Source: Liolophura sinensis (taxonomy: Eukaryota > Mollusca > Polyplacophora > Chitonida > Chitonidae). Taken from it: a stretch of DNA of 64,000 bases. The notes under the pieces were generated by a model. The model did not search any database, was not told where the DNA came from, and saw only the letters and a list, made by a program, of their open reading frames with translations. The number at the start of each line of letters is the position of its first letter. The first letter of the stretch is position 1. The position numbers and the translations under genes are program-made. The stretch is taken from assembly GCF_032854445.1 (NCBI RefSeq), contig NC_088299.1, positions 16,549,608 to 16,613,607 of the forward strand, given 5' to 3'. Positions 43,732 through 56,735 of this stretch are shown here, piece after piece.

Positions 43732-46700
43732 ATGGCGAACACTGGGGAATCCGACGAACATCCAGGAATGCTGATTTTTCAAGATGTGAGACACGACAGA
43801 AATAATGTTTTCTCTTTACTCCGTAGTATTATGACGGTTAATGAATGGGAAATCTATTTGGCGTGATCTGGTTTGTGTGGGCTAACCAGGAAGTAGTTTT
43901 AATCACCGGCACGAAAGTTTTGACTGACTATACACTTCTCTTTTGAGCTCTTTTTTTCCTTTTAAGTATTTGAATAGCATTCAAGAATTGAATGATACAT
44001 TATCTAACTACAGCAACTAGTTACAACCGTCAACATAACCTCTTTGGGTGTCATTTAGATTTTAGAAACTAGTAGGTGTATGCAAATAACACATTGAATA
44101 TGATTTAAGCAGTAAACATTGCAGCTGCTATTCATGAGCAATGTTTTACTTACTGATAACATACAGCATAGCGAAAATGTTGTATATATTGGAGACAGCT
44201 CACATCCGCAGCCCTCAGAATTAGCAGCAGCATCTGGCAATGTCATCGTACAAGCTGGCCTGAGCTGAACTCTCAACGGCAAATTTTTGCCATCGCAGTT
44301 TGACAGGAGCAGGTTAGGTGGCAATGATATGAATGTGTAAATTAGGTAAAGTGGAAAAAGAGATAATTCAGTGTAACCAGTCCCAGAAGAAGTGGTGATC
44401 ACAAATACATTTTGTATTTCACATACAGGTACCAGGATAATGTTTTACATCATCATGCACTCAACTACATATCCAGATTGTCACTAATTTATAGACCAGC
44501 AGAGATTATGTTCTTGTTACATAAACTATTTATTCCTGTTTCATTTTTATCGTATATGCGTGTCAAGATCAAAAATTGCAAACAATTAAATATTTACCAG
44601 TGCACCAAGGGCTGTAACATATCAACATGGGCCGTTCTCATCATGACAGGGCTTTATACACACGGCCCCAAAAGCCTCCTCACTTCTTGTCTGGTCAGTA
44701 AATAATGTTGTGGCAAAATATAACCCTTTCGATATGGAGTCCCAATTCACAGAACTAAAATAATTACTATGTAAGGTAAACTTAGCTGTAGTGTATGTCT
44801 GTGTGGGTATGGATTTTTATGGATGATTTGAAATATTCATTCAAGTTTTTTTATTCATTCGCAAAACAATTTGTTGATGGCAGTTTATTGAAGCTGCAAA
44901 GTTCAAGGGCTGTATCGCGGCACTTGGACTCGAATGAGGCAGTGACAAATGTAAAAACGGGGTTAAAGATAACATGGGAAGGTATAGGGAAATAAACACC
45001 AGTACACTGGACTATGGTTGATTATAACCAGATATTATAGTAGGGGCCTACATTAAACAACCGAACCAATCTGCACCTAGGCATACCAGTGTGCAATGTT
45101 GAACATATTCAAAAACTCAGGTTTTGCCTTATTAGGATGTGAAGTAAAGTTTTGTATGAACTCCCTTGTTATTTAGACAATGTTTTCACTGCCATGTATG
45201 CATGTTGGCATAAGTAAAACGGTGAATGCCAGGATATATGTGGAAAGGCTGGACATTGATTGCAACTCTGGGATTTTAAGCTGGCCACATATTGATGATA
45301 AGGTAGTAAGTGTGCATGGTTGATTTGACATGTTATAGACATGGCTATTTTCTGATTTCAGAAGAATTACCTTTTTGTTATGGTGTGATTAATAGTGCAG
45401 CTGTTTGCCTGTGGCACCAAAACATTTTGTGGACGATCTCTGCAGTCTTGGAGCCACATACCATAAAATTATGGTTGTCCAGTTCATAGTTTTGAAAGAG
45501 TGTCATAGCTGCTTTGAACCAATAATTAACACTCTATTTGGTCTTGTGAGGAGATTAATGGAGGTGTAAAAGAAAATTTAACTCAGACAACATAGGCCTT
45601 GAAAAAGGTTTTTAGCCTGAAATATGAAAATTAAAGTTTTTAAAGTGTGCGATATCTATTGCAAAAAATAGAGTGGGCAATAAATGACAGGCATTAGATA
45701 ACTGTGTCCATAAATACCTTAAATTCTTTTTTAACCTTTTTTTAACATTTTTCGTTCCCAAAAAATTTCACAAATTAAGCAAGTATTTTCTGTTTTGGGT
45801 TTTTGAGACTCTTTTCCAAAAGTTTTTCACATCATTTTGAGAGCCTAAAAATGTATGACCTTATGTATTTATCTGATGAAAATAAATAAATGTTGACAGT
45901 GTCATTATGTACTGTGGCGTAATACAACATTTCAGTGACATTCTGGTTCTGTTCACATTTTCAGGTCTTTAGAAGGACAGACAAAAATGGTAGGTATTGG
46001 CCATATTATATAGGGATCAGGTTCTCAGATGCCAAAGTGAATAGAGGGAAATTACTGATGGGCCTTCAGTACCTTTGTTATCATCATCTTGTCTTCATCA
46101 GTTTTACATGATATTACATGATTGTATGTTTAATAGGGACAGTATGTGTGAAAATCTGTCTAAATAACACTGTGCTACATGCATACTGATCACAAGAAAC
46201 CTTAGTATAGATATGACTGTGTAAACCTCCTACATGTATTACATAAAGTCAAACCATCATAATGCTGGCCGCCTTTGTATAAGTGAAATATTCTGGAGTA
46301 CAGCGTAAAACACCAATCAAATAAAATAAATAAATCAAATAACTTAAGTCAAGCATCATTCATCTTCCACTCATATTTTATTATAGTTTTGTTTTGTTGC
46401 AAAAAAAGGTGGCCATGACAGAAATATGCAAGATAAACAAATTTATGGTGTTTTGTTGTGTTTGACAGATGTTGGTGCCGTCAGTTGGGAGAACTTCGTG
46501 TCTTTTTTTGCTGATGGCGTCATGTCTGAGAGTGAACTCAAGAGCCTGTTCAATGAAATAGACACCCACAATACCAAGTATTTATCATCTAAACATAGAT
46601 TTAATGCTCTGACAGAATTTCTGAAATTTGTATTCCCATAATTTGTAATGGCAATACATACTAATAATTAAATACTTTTTGTAAATTAACTCAGCTGTTT

Positions 46701-49700
46701 AGTAGATAGTTCATTGTTCAAAATTTAATAAAGGAATTAATAAAGACCAAAGTTATGGTAACAAATTATTGCTTCATAAATCTATCAACATCTTGGTTGG
46801 AAAAGGAATGGAAATTGTAACTGTGCAGTGTTTTGGTTTTCAGCAACATTGATTGTGGAGAGCTGTGTTCTTACTTCTCCAAACATTTGGGACCTTTCAA
46901 AGAAATCTATGCGAAAGTAGGAGAGCTGAATACCGTGGTGAACGACGCGCTGGTGAAAACCTCTCAGGTAACGTGAACTCATACACAGGTGTTTCTCAGA
47001 GTTCATAGTGTTTCTGCATTTATTTTATTTTCATAGTGTTCCTGCCTGCAATGCCGACACAGTAACACTCTGTGACATTAGACCCACACACTGTCTGTCC
47101 ATTTATACTTATAGACCACATGAATACTATAGCCACATGATTTCATGTATAGTTTCAGACTTTTTTCAAATTTGAAAATCAAGGCTAAGTTTGTGCTAAA
47201 TTACATTCCTCTTTAAAACTGCCCTTGAAGTTTAAATGTAGAGTTTCACTACTGTTGAATAGCATGTGTTGATAGGTGCACATGAAAGGAGTCATTTATA
47301 TAGCTATTTTGAACTTGGGTTTTTGTACATTTATCTATTGCTAAAATACTGTCCTATGTAAAATAGCTATGTCATTTATGGCTAGGAAAGTCAAGAAAAC
47401 AGCCACGTTGATCCGACTCAAATGTTCATTTATGATAACATCAAAGAACTTTTGTAATGTGGATTTTCTCTGATGTCGCTCTCTCATGTTGTTTGAAGGA
47501 GTACCCAAAAAGCCCTCGCATGGACAAATTTGTGACCAGATTTCTTCTGCGGGAAATGATGAACCAGTTTATCTCCCTGCAGCGACCTCTGGAGGCTGCC
47601 CTGGAAGCTCTCGACGAACAAGCCAAGCAGGAGAGGTAAATGCATTCTGTACAACATGTACTTTCCCAGCTGGTGATATTGAAGATTTATATAACTGGTA
47701 AATTAGTTAAGGCCTCGTTAAACCTGAGGTTTGGACAGCCTACTCTAATTCCTCAGTTAATTCCATCATTAAAGTATAACTTTAATGCGATTTGAAAACA
47801 TAATTCTTATAATTTAGAAGATTATAAAATGTAATGTAGATGCACAGGTTGAGGGCTCATACAAAATTCACGGAAATTAACCAGTCCAGGACAGGTAACA
47901 TGTTTGTAATATGCCAGAGACACGTATTATGTCAGGTCAGATTTGGTGAGGATTTAGGATAAGATCTGTGTGAGGTGAGGGACATGTACATATACAGTGG
48001 TTTCTACCCAGTGTCTTCCAACCATTAACCAGACCATTTTCATGGGAGGGAAATATTTACATTAAAAACAAAACCAAAACAGATAAAGTGGTAACACTGA
48101 TAGTTTTCATTCTCATTAGACAAATACTTTTTCTCTCCGATATGTTGTAACATAGAAACTTTCCAACTCAGCAGGCATCTGTTCAGTGAGCACTTTCACT
48201 AACCTTTGGACATTTCGCATTTTCTTGGGGAGTGGGATGTAATTGAGTGGGTAAGGTGCATGACTCCTAATGAGAATGCACACAAAGCTTGGACCACGAT
48301 TTGTGGGCTCTCCTGCTCTCACTATGTTCAGATGGTTTACAGTGCTGTACATGTAGGCAAGTTTGCGCAATCATGCATGCGTACTTTGTCTTCCACCAAT
48401 ATTGTGTGTATATCCATTCCTTTAGGAGGGGTAGATACCAGGATCAATCCTGGGTCGAGTCACACCTAAGTCGGTAAAAGAGGAAGTTGTAACTTCCTCG
48501 CTTGCCTTTCAGCATGAAGGGGATATTGCAATGACTGGTCGAACCGTATCAGTATAATGGCTCGGGCGGGGCGCTTTACTTGCCTTTGGTAAGGTGTCTC
48601 ATTGAAGCAGCACTAGATAAAAGAACGGTGGAAATCCGTCCTGCAACAAGGAGGCACATTACATGCACTCTAAGTATTCCTTCATCGTCATGTGACTGAA
48701 AAATTGTTGAGTATGACATGAAACCCCAAGCACTCACTCACTCACTATATCTATTCGTCACATGGGGAAGTTCATGAGTATATTGCCAAAGGCCTGTGGT
48801 TTACCCTGGGCACTCTGCTTTCCCCCACCTTTTAAACTGACCATCCTGGTATAAGTGAAAATTTCTTGAGTTCCTGATTAAATTATCAGTCAATAAATCT
48901 GTCAGTCGGTCACATTTGATTTTAGACCTGACATTCGGCCAATAGAGCTGGACACCACCCAGAAGAAAAGTCCATCTGGTGTGATCCCAGGCCATGTGGT
49001 GAGGCGAGCTAAGCGACAGATCAGTTCCCAGAGTAATGCCTCTGATGGTAAGTCCTATGAACAATTCATTACGCGGTTGTCAGTGCACACCGTATTTATA
49101 TTAAGTATTGCTTTTTTCATTTTTTTTTTCTTTTTGTATAAAAATTTTTCCTCTATTTTTGAAATAGAGAATATGACAGATTTATCTTTGATTTTCAAAA
49201 AGCATTGTCAGTATTCCCTGACCTCTTACGACCTATAATCTTCCTTTTATGCTGTGAAGGAGTTATTCAGAAACTAGATAAGGGATTGCTATGTTTGCTT
49301 TGTTCAGCAGGTTCTGTGTCTTTATCAGCTCAAGTGGACAGACTGGCAGCCCTCTTGGACAGATTAGAGAACAGGGTAGGTCTTGAATAGTGTAGAACTC
49401 TTCTATTCAGGAGATTATCATCACAGTGGATATATAAAGTCATCACGTTAGATTCTTACGGAGTGGGCTGTGGCTGAGTAATTAGACAGTCTTGTCTTTG
49501 AATCTCAATAACACAAGAGACGAGAGTTCAAGCCCAGCCATGGTCAGGCCGTTTTCTGATTTCCTGACATTTACTGATCTTAAGGCCTTGTTGACAATAT
49601 CCGATCAATGATGCTCATGTGACCTTGTGAACAATTTTACTTTCACTGAAGATATCTTTCACGAGTATGGTGCACGTGTCAGTATGTCACTCGTGAGAAT

Positions 49701-52272
49701 GTTTATCTGTATATTTCCACAGGTTGTTGGTTTCCTCATGCAATAAAACTGACCGCCATTCTGTAAGTGAAAATGTTTATGGTGTGTGACAAAATTGTCG
49801 CAAAACATTTCACACAATGAACATTGAGTTAGTAATCTAAGCATAATATTGAGTATACATATAATGCATGTATTCTAATGATATGTGAACTATATGTATA
49901 AAACACATGTAACTTCCTAAATGTGTTCACCCCTGTCTTCTCATCGTGTTTGCAGGTGAACTTTGATGGGATAACTGATGAAGATATAAACCTGGAAGTG
50001 GATGATGTGGTATGATTGTTGCCTTTCTGTGCAGATTTTGCTATTACAAAACTGTAGTAGTTAGCACAATGCTCTTTACCTGGGTGTTTTATGACCCCAA
50101 CAAATGACACTGAATTTGCTCTTTAACTTTACTGCCATGAGCAGGTAAAAAATTATTTTGGTATGTTTTCAACCAAATTGTCGTTTTTGTTCCCTTATGG
50201 GCTTTGATATAAAAGTGTTATCCTGACAGTTCAACACTGCCATCATGTAAGTGAAAAAAAAGGTTTGGTACATATTCAACCAAAGTATTGTGATTTTTGT
50301 TTTCTATTGTTCTGACAGCACAAACCTGTAGGAGATATATATGGCAAAGCCAATACTTTCAGAATGCTTGTTTAGGATGTCTTTAGTTGAAATACAAGAT
50401 CTATATGTATAAGGTTTGCTGATGTCTCAAAGGCTGCCCTCTGGTGTTCACAGGTGGTACTAGTACAGAGAACTCTGCCTGTGAAGTCTGGCAGCGAGGA
50501 GGAGTATAAGAGAGAACTGAAGGAGTACATTCAGACTTCAGAACGAGGAGATGGCTGTCTACAGTGAGAAACTTTTTGTCTGACCATTTCATATTTGTGA
50601 TTCACTGTCCTGCATCTGGTCATTTTCAAAGTCAAATGACTTATAATATTGATTAGAGAATTATCAAGAGATTATTAGAGATTATCCCAGTTAGGACAAG
50701 TATTAGTCTTACAGTTAATTTCACTGTAATTAAGGAATTTTCATTAAGTGTATATGAATATGCAATTTGCCTTCAAACATTAGCTTTTAGTTAACTTTTT
50801 AGGCAGAGTGTTAGGTAACTTGTGGCATGGCCCTTAATACCTGGATAACCTGTATATTGGCTTGTGTATTTGTGTTTTCAGTGTGAATGTGAGGTCCTAC
50901 AAGGAGAATGGCAAGATGGTGATCTATGAAATCTGGGAGTCAAACAAACAGCTCAAGAGGTAGGTAGAACATAAAGTTATCACTTCATTTGTGGAATATG
51001 GAGCAAGGACATATCTAAAGCTAAAGTCATACCCCTAGCATCGGATTTCAGTAACAGTGAAAGCAATGTCAAGGTAAATGTTGGGGCGGTATGTTGTATT
51101 GAGCATAGGTTTTTGTGTATTTAGATGCATTGCATTCATGTGTCTTATACAGATGAACTCTGTGGTAGCTCTTATTGTGATAGAGCCATTACATGAATGG
51201 TATTGTTATGATTTCTTGATGTTCCATATTGTAGTAATCAATTTGTAGCTGTTTTGGAAGATTTTTTGTCATAATTCCACCTTTTACAAGAAAAATATTT
51301 GATATTCAACCCTCGCTATGCAATATTCTATTTATTTTTTTATTCTTTGACCGTGTGTTGATTTTGCATATTTGAACAAGTTTAAGTAATGTTTTCAGTT
51401 GTAGGCCTTCCCAGATGTGTGTATATAGCGTGACGTTGTACCGACGTTGTGTCTTCATCTCTGACATAGAAATGTTACAGTTGACTAAATTTGTGTTTTG
51501 ATGTCACCCCACAGAGCTCAGTTTGAAATGTCATAAAACAAAGCATTTCTCTTTTGATGTCAGTCCGCCTTTGCGTGAAATAACAAGATGTAATAAGAAA
51601 ACATCTGGGTGAAATATAACATTTGTCAGTGAAGGAAACCCTGACATTTCACCTTTATATAAATAATACAAATGATCATTAAGTATTTGTTGTTATAGAT
51701 TTGAGGATGGACCTGCTTCTAAAAGCCTAGCAGATCTGAATGCCACCCACTTAAGCTCACCTCTGGAAATCCAAACCATGACTATACCAGGTAATATAAA
51801 ACTCTATACCTACGTAATTATTTTGAAATATCAAGGATGCCTAAGATGGATAGGGTTTGATAGGCCCTCAACACTGAGATTTGGAGTCACAACTTTCGTG
51901 GATTCTCCGACAGTCACTTTGGTGACAATATGCATTCGACGGTGTTCATATTGTGTTCATGCAATCTGATGTTTGGGTGAGGCCACTTGTCCTCTTGAGT
52001 TTGTGTGCCATGTGTGAAATACTTCCTGCCAAAGTAACTCGAGTGGCAATAGTTGTTTTGCTGCAGGTGAACATGGTAAACTCAGAAGCTGTTCAGAGAG
52101 CTGTTATACAAGTGAGTGAAAAAATCTGTCAAATTGATAAATGATAAAAATCTTTAGCTCAAAATGACTTGATGCTTTTTCAAGACATTGAATACTTCAG
52201 TTTATATAATATTCAAATGAATCCATTGCTTTTTATTATATTTCAGCCCAGTGGTGGAGGAAGGAGAATTAA
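43732..52272 (+). CDS. NECAB: NECAB-family EF-hand / ABM-domain protein
   Basis: Twelve exons: 43732-43785, 45965-45989, 46469-46577, 46844-46967, 47499-47635, 48926-49047, 49311-49375, 49956-50009, 50454-50563, 50882-50959, 51699-51790, 52247-52272. All borders are GT-AG and in phase, giving 331 residues (vertebrate NECABs are about 350-390). Residues 24-35 and 58-69 are the two EF-hand loops. FVTRFLLREMMNQ and the RLAALLDRLENR coiled coil follow. The C-terminal third (VVLVQRTLPV, MVIYEIWES) matches the NECAB ABM-like domain, and the protein ends TIPAQWWRKEN as vertebrate NECABs end near PASWW. NECABs are mainly neuronal calcium-binding proteins (family knowledge). Exon 2 is a 25-nt microexon that ends inside EF loop 1. 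Loop 1 lacks acidic residues at positions 5 (V28) and 12 (N35). One gene is seen, so no vertebrate paralogue number is given. Confidence 0.95.
43786..45964 (+). other. Intron 1 of the NECAB-like gene, nothing recognised
   Basis: A 2.2-kb intron with no array, SINE or RNA gene that I can identify. Open frames here lack homology or splice logic. Confidence 0.55.
46255..46345 (+). mobile_element. SINE 3' end fragment
   Basis: CATAATGCTGGCCGCCTTTG, TATAAGTGAAATATTCTGGA and CAGCGTAAAACACCAATCAA with an AAATAAATAAATC tail. Only the V-SINE core end is present, in NECAB intron 2. Confidence 0.8.
48405..48755 (+). mobile_element. Second SINE family copy
   Basis: The B-box-like CCTGGGTCGAGTCACACCTA is followed by TATAATGGCTCGGGCGGGGC, ATCCGTCCTGCAACAAGGAG and an ACTCACTCACTCAC end, in the same order as the 38958-39292 copy. 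The 5' head is partly lost. NECAB intron 5. Confidence 0.8.
48760..48900 (+). mobile_element. V-SINE 3' fragment, second subfamily
   Basis: GCCTGTGGTTTACCCTGGGC, CTGACCATCCTGGTATAAGT and GAAAATTTCTTGAG followed by CAATAAATC. It directly follows the previous SINE and ends 25 bp before the 48926 exon. Confidence 0.65.
49455..49800 (+). mobile_element. V-SINE-like element, second subfamily, near full length
   Basis: The tRNA-like head has GTGGCTGAGTAATTAGACAG and GAGAGTTCAAGCCCAGCC. The 3' part has TTGGTTTCCTCATGCAATAA and CTGACCGCCATTCTGTAAGT. NECAB intron 7. Confidence 0.65.
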
Positions 52273-52668
52273 TAGACACCCAATGCTCACAGCTTGTGTC
52301 ATCTACAACAGTAGAGCTCCCTGCCCCTTAATAAGGACAAACAGCAAAGATTTGCTGGTAGATACCTCTAATACTCAGTCATTGGTCCCATGTGGCCCCA
52401 CCAGTCACCTTAACGTAATCCCAAAACACAGATACATGTATCCTTAGAGAAGCTGAGAGGCTACAGGTTTGCTTCAACAGCTTTAGTTAGACAGGCCTTC
52501 TTCCAAAATTTTATGTTGGGCGTAACTTGCCTACAAAACACAAATATTTTTGTTTGGTTGGGAAATGGTTTTTAATTCTTGTTTAATGTGGCTTATGAAA
52601 AAGATAGTATTTGAAAGAAACTGCTATTGTGAAAGTAAATAAATGAAATTCTATCAAGGCCAAATAAA
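52273..52668 (+). other. NECAB-like gene 3' UTR with poly(A) signals
   Basis: Follows the TAA at 52270-52272. AATAAA occurs at 52638-52643 and 52663-52668, close together, and marks a plausible end. Confidence 0.6.
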
Positions 52669-53850
52669 AAGTGTAAATAAGTAGTGTGTTGCGTAGCTCT
52701 CTTTTCTGAGGGTCTGTTGGGCTACACCCAGCACACATATTTGTTTATGCTGGCCTGAACAGATGACATTACAACATTCTCATAGTATCCTTGTCTTGGC
52801 TCAAGTCAGTAGAAGTACAGATTCCAGCATTTTATTTGAACTGGTCACTGTGAAGTTCTCTGTAGCAGTCTGTGATTAATATATAGGCCAGGTAGATACA
52901 GCACAGGTAGTTGTGGTTATTCTCAGGTAATGTACAAGTATTCCCCTGTGCTGTTTAAAGCCATTCTCAAGAACTGTTTCACGCTGTGTGACTAGTCTGG
53001 TTAACCACAAGTAAACCACAACCCTTTGGCAGACACCTGAGCAACCTCCTGATATAAAGCCAGAGTGAAAGCAAAGGGATTGATCCCTGTGACCTGATTG
53101 GTTGGGGGCCAGTCAGCTACAAGAACAATGCTTTAAGCCAAAAAAGTCAGCAAGGGTTTTCTTTGCATTGTGTTAGTAAGTCAGTCAGGTCAGATGTTCG
53201 CTCAAGACAGACTTGTGTTTTGAGGTTTATTAGCATGGACTTTTTGCCATTGGTTGTTAGTATGGCATGGTTTCTTTTAAAGTATCATTTAAAGAAACAT
53301 TTACAAATTTATAACTACACAAGTATTTGCTATGCAGTTCTTGTTTTACATGCGTAATAGATTTGTAAAAATTATGAATTTGGTACTGGTTGAATTTAGA
53401 GGTACTATGTAAGTTTTCACAGCTCTCTACAAAAGCGTGATGGATGGAAACGGCCAGAGGGGATTGACTGAACATACATTTACATTTCTTGTCTCTGAAT
53501 GTTTATTGTCTTGAACGGCATTTTGAATGGCATTTTGAACTCTTGATTTTGTTGAATATCTTCTATTATTATACATGTTCCACATTTGTCTATCTTTTAA
53601 CGTTGTGACCATCGTGCCACATGTTTGTCGTGTTGCACGGCGACATTAACAACATTTATATTGCAAGTTGCCATTAGCAACGTGACGTTACATCATTCAT
53701 TGACACTGCGTCTTTTCTCCCCGCACAAATTCTTGTGTCATTCATAAAAATAATACTACGAGTCTCGGTGTCTTTTATTTGAGTGTCAAATTTTCATTTT
53801 CGGCAACTAAATTTTGCTACCTAGTGAAATGACTGATGTTTGATGTATAA

Positions 53851-54000
53851 TAAATGGGTTATTCAGTGAATACGGGCTGATGTGGATGAGTTCTATTGTT
53901 GCGTGGCGCTGAAGCAAGAACAAGCTTGAGTTCCCGCTTCAGTGCCAAGCAACATCAGAACTGGTCCACATCAGCCTGTATTCATTGAATAACCCATAAG
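53851..54000. repeat. Long fold-back (inverted repeat), about 64-bp arms, 20-nt loop
   Basis: The left arm (about 53851-53915) contains ATGGGTTATTCAGTGAATAC, GGGCTGATGTGGATGAGTTC and GTGGCGCTGAAGC. The right arm (53936-54000) is its reverse complement with roughly eight or nine mismatches (GCTTCAGTGCCAAGCAACAT ... TTCATTGAATAACCCATA). The loop is AAGAACAAGCTTGAGTTCCC. It could be a MITE-like element or a transcribed hairpin. Confidence 0.88.
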
Positions 54001-55679
54001 CACTACTCTACAAGTATACCGTATGTCCGTTCTTGGCATTCAATACCATCCTAATAACCTTGCTGTAGGGGATGTCTGGCAGATGTCACACATTAGGGAT
54101 TATTTATGTTTTTGTATGTCTACCAATATGTCCATTGAATTACATTACTATTGCATTCGATTTACATTATCTTTAAATTCAGTGGTTTTTGTATGTATTT
54201 TTGGGTTTTTGAAGTTTTTTATCAGGGCATTAGAACATAGTGTCTTGGAATCTTACTTGAATGTCTGCTTACAACTTATTATTCGTCACCTGGTAATCAG
54301 CTATAGATTTCTCAGTACTTAATGCTGAAAATCAGTTCAAATACAGCCCAAAGGTGGAATAAAGCTTTCAATGCTGCTGTTGTGTAACCTAAGTTATTAC
54401 AATTTGTGTACAAGCTTTTTACGAGCTCTTTCTTTTGGTAGCTGTTTATATAAAGGTATTGGGATTATTGAAATTTTTAGTCCAATACCTTATAACTACA
54501 GTTTAAACCCAAAAGTGATATTAATTTTGAATTACAAACCAACAATTTATACGGATGGCCCCGTGACTACTAGGTCTATACTGTCTGTTATTGTATTAAT
54601 TAATCCCAAAGCTGCTTATTGTACACCAATGTTTTTACGTTACATCTGTTTCTATATTTACACATTATATACATGTTATATACAACCTTCTATTAACCAA
54701 TTTTCCCAGCAGATGTCGTTTTTAATAATCCGTAGTATACAGAATATAACATTCATATGATTGTATAAATATAATTTGCCTGAGTATTATTAATTATATG
54801 AAGGTATATTTATTAGTGTTAACATGGTTGGATCGGCCTATCTGCCGCTTTTATAGTGGTTGTTGTCGTTTTTTACCCATACAGAACTGATATGAGCTGA
54901 CGCTTCTACTGTTTTTGTCCAGGTATTGTCTATGTATACTGTTCAGCTCTTCCTATACTATACTCTGTGTTCCGTATATGTTATAATATCTTGAGTGTTC
55001 TAACGCCCACCTTTCCCAAAAATCTCTTTAACCCATGTACCTGCCCCTCTTGTATTGTAAATATGGATTGTATAACTGCATTAAGTAATGGTCATCATAG
55101 TGAATAATGACCCCTTACAAACACTTATTTTTTTCTTTAGCCATCAAGCCCAAAATTCGTCGGCTATAATGCTACAAATGTTACAAGCTACAATGTCCAT
55201 AGCACTAGTATTGAAATTTCTTCTTTTTGTTTTAAATAATATACTCTTCCTTTATATATTATTCAGGTTAAAAGCACTTTCAATGACGCCAAGTTTTGGC
55301 GCGCATCGGCCCTTTGGGCCGGAAAAGCGCCAGTACAAATCAATTTCCCCCCCCCCCCCTTCTATTATTAATTTGTAGTAGGTATGCAATATATACAGTA
55401 ACTCACAGAAAGAAACTAGACACACGAAGTAGCGAAAGGAGAAACTTGTGAAGAGTTTTGTAGTCAAATGGTCACATAGAAATATCCAGTGAAATGGTAT
55501 ATGTTATTGTCTGATGTATTCATACAGACTTCTCCGTAAAGATTCACATGTGCTAGATACATATTAAAACATGAAAACTCGTGCCTTGACTTCGCATTAC
55601 TTGGTCTGGTGCAGCTTGGTTCAGCGTTATGAACTTGTCAGAAGCATACAGTTTGCCTATAAGCCAGATAAATGAACCG

Positions 55680-55825
55680 GGGCGGTTAAAGAGCGGTGGA
55701 AATTCCGTCCTGCAACAAAGAGATACATTACATACACCCTAAGGATTCCTTCGTCGTTATATGACTGAAAAATTGTTGAGCACGAAGTTAAAGCCCGATC
55801 ACTTACTCATTCACTCACTTCGTAT
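55680..55825 (+). mobile_element. Second SINE family, 3' fragment
   Basis: AGCGGTGGAAATTCCGTCCT, GCAACAAAGAGATACATTAC, ATTCCTTCGTCGTTATATGA and a TCACTCACTT end match the 38958 and 48405 copies. Confidence 0.75.
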
Positions 55826-55984
55826 TTAGGTCTATTCATGATTTTTATGATTACGTATGAATATGCATATTCCAATGAGGAAGGAACACAAACCGCCTAA
55901 AAAAAGCCAATTCAGTCACTGTGCACCATTTTTCTTTTCTATAATAGGTCACAGTTTCTGTATAATTGCGTTCATAAAGCAAAG

Positions 55985-56088
55985 CGGTACATTAGTCCTA
56001 CATGACAGCAGCATTCTTCCGATATTTTGATGCCACTGCATTCCAAAATATCGGATCGAAGGTGCAGTCACGTAGGACTATATCGATA
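55985..56088. repeat. Imperfect palindrome flanked by direct repeats
   Basis: The inner arms CCGATATTTTG / CAAAATATCGG are perfect. The outer arms TAGTCCTACATGAC / GTCACGTAGGACTA pair at 13 of 14 sites. CGTTCATAAAGC (55969-55980) and CGTTCATAAGC (56094-56104) flank it as a direct repeat. Consistent with a small MITE plus target duplication; this is inference. Confidence 0.7.
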
Positions 56089-56524
56089 GATGTCGTTCAT
56101 AAGCACTAGCGTAACGGCAGATAAAGATGTATTTTAACATAGCTTTGATCCGACTTCTGCACCATTCCGGCTCCTGTGTAAGCGATATAGTGTATTATTC
56201 CTTCTGGTCTTCCTCTTGATGATTTGTGAGCAGACTGGTAACGCAGCAGCCAGCAGTTGCGAGAGGAGAACGGTCAGTTTAGCTTGAAACTAACTCCCAT
56301 GGAGATGGATTTGGACATTTCCCGCCAAATCTGGACGGTTCCAAGCGTTGCAGGAACACCTCATTCTCTGCTGTTACGGGGCTCGTGAACCAAGGCTTTG
56401 ATTCACGAACACAACTGTACAGGAACACTGACGTATTACAGATAAAAAAAAGTAAGAGTGTGCCCCGATGTTCAAAACCGAATCGAGCAATAGCGAAAAT
56501 CGGTGAGTTCTGCAGCATAGCTTT

Positions 56525-56735
56525 TGATTTATTTACTTGATTGGTGTTTTACGCTATAAATACATTTCATTTATACCACGGCGGCCCGTATTATGGTGAG
56601 AGGAAACCGGGCAGAGCCCGAGGGAAGCCCACGACCATCCACAGGCTACTGGAATACCTTCCCACGTACGGCCAGAGAGGAAGCCAGTATGAGATGGACT
56701 TGAACTCACAACGACCGAATTGGAGGAGGCCTCTG
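56525..56735 (-). mobile_element. V-SINE-like SINE
   Basis: Plus-strand order is reversed: TTGATTGGTGTTTTACGCTA, GCGGCCCGTATTATGGTGAG, GGAAACCGGGCAGAGCCCGA, CTTCCCACGTACGGCCAGAG, GGACTTGAACTCACAACGAC. Head partly missing. Confidence 0.85.

Noticed and set aside
48206-48477. Plus-strand frames around 48.2-48.5 kb
   Set aside because: They cross the start of a SINE inside a NECAB intron and resemble no protein.
54023-54760. Plus-strand frames of 99 and 129 codons in the NECAB downstream region
   Set aside because: Very AT-rich, hydrophobic by composition, no domain or splice support.
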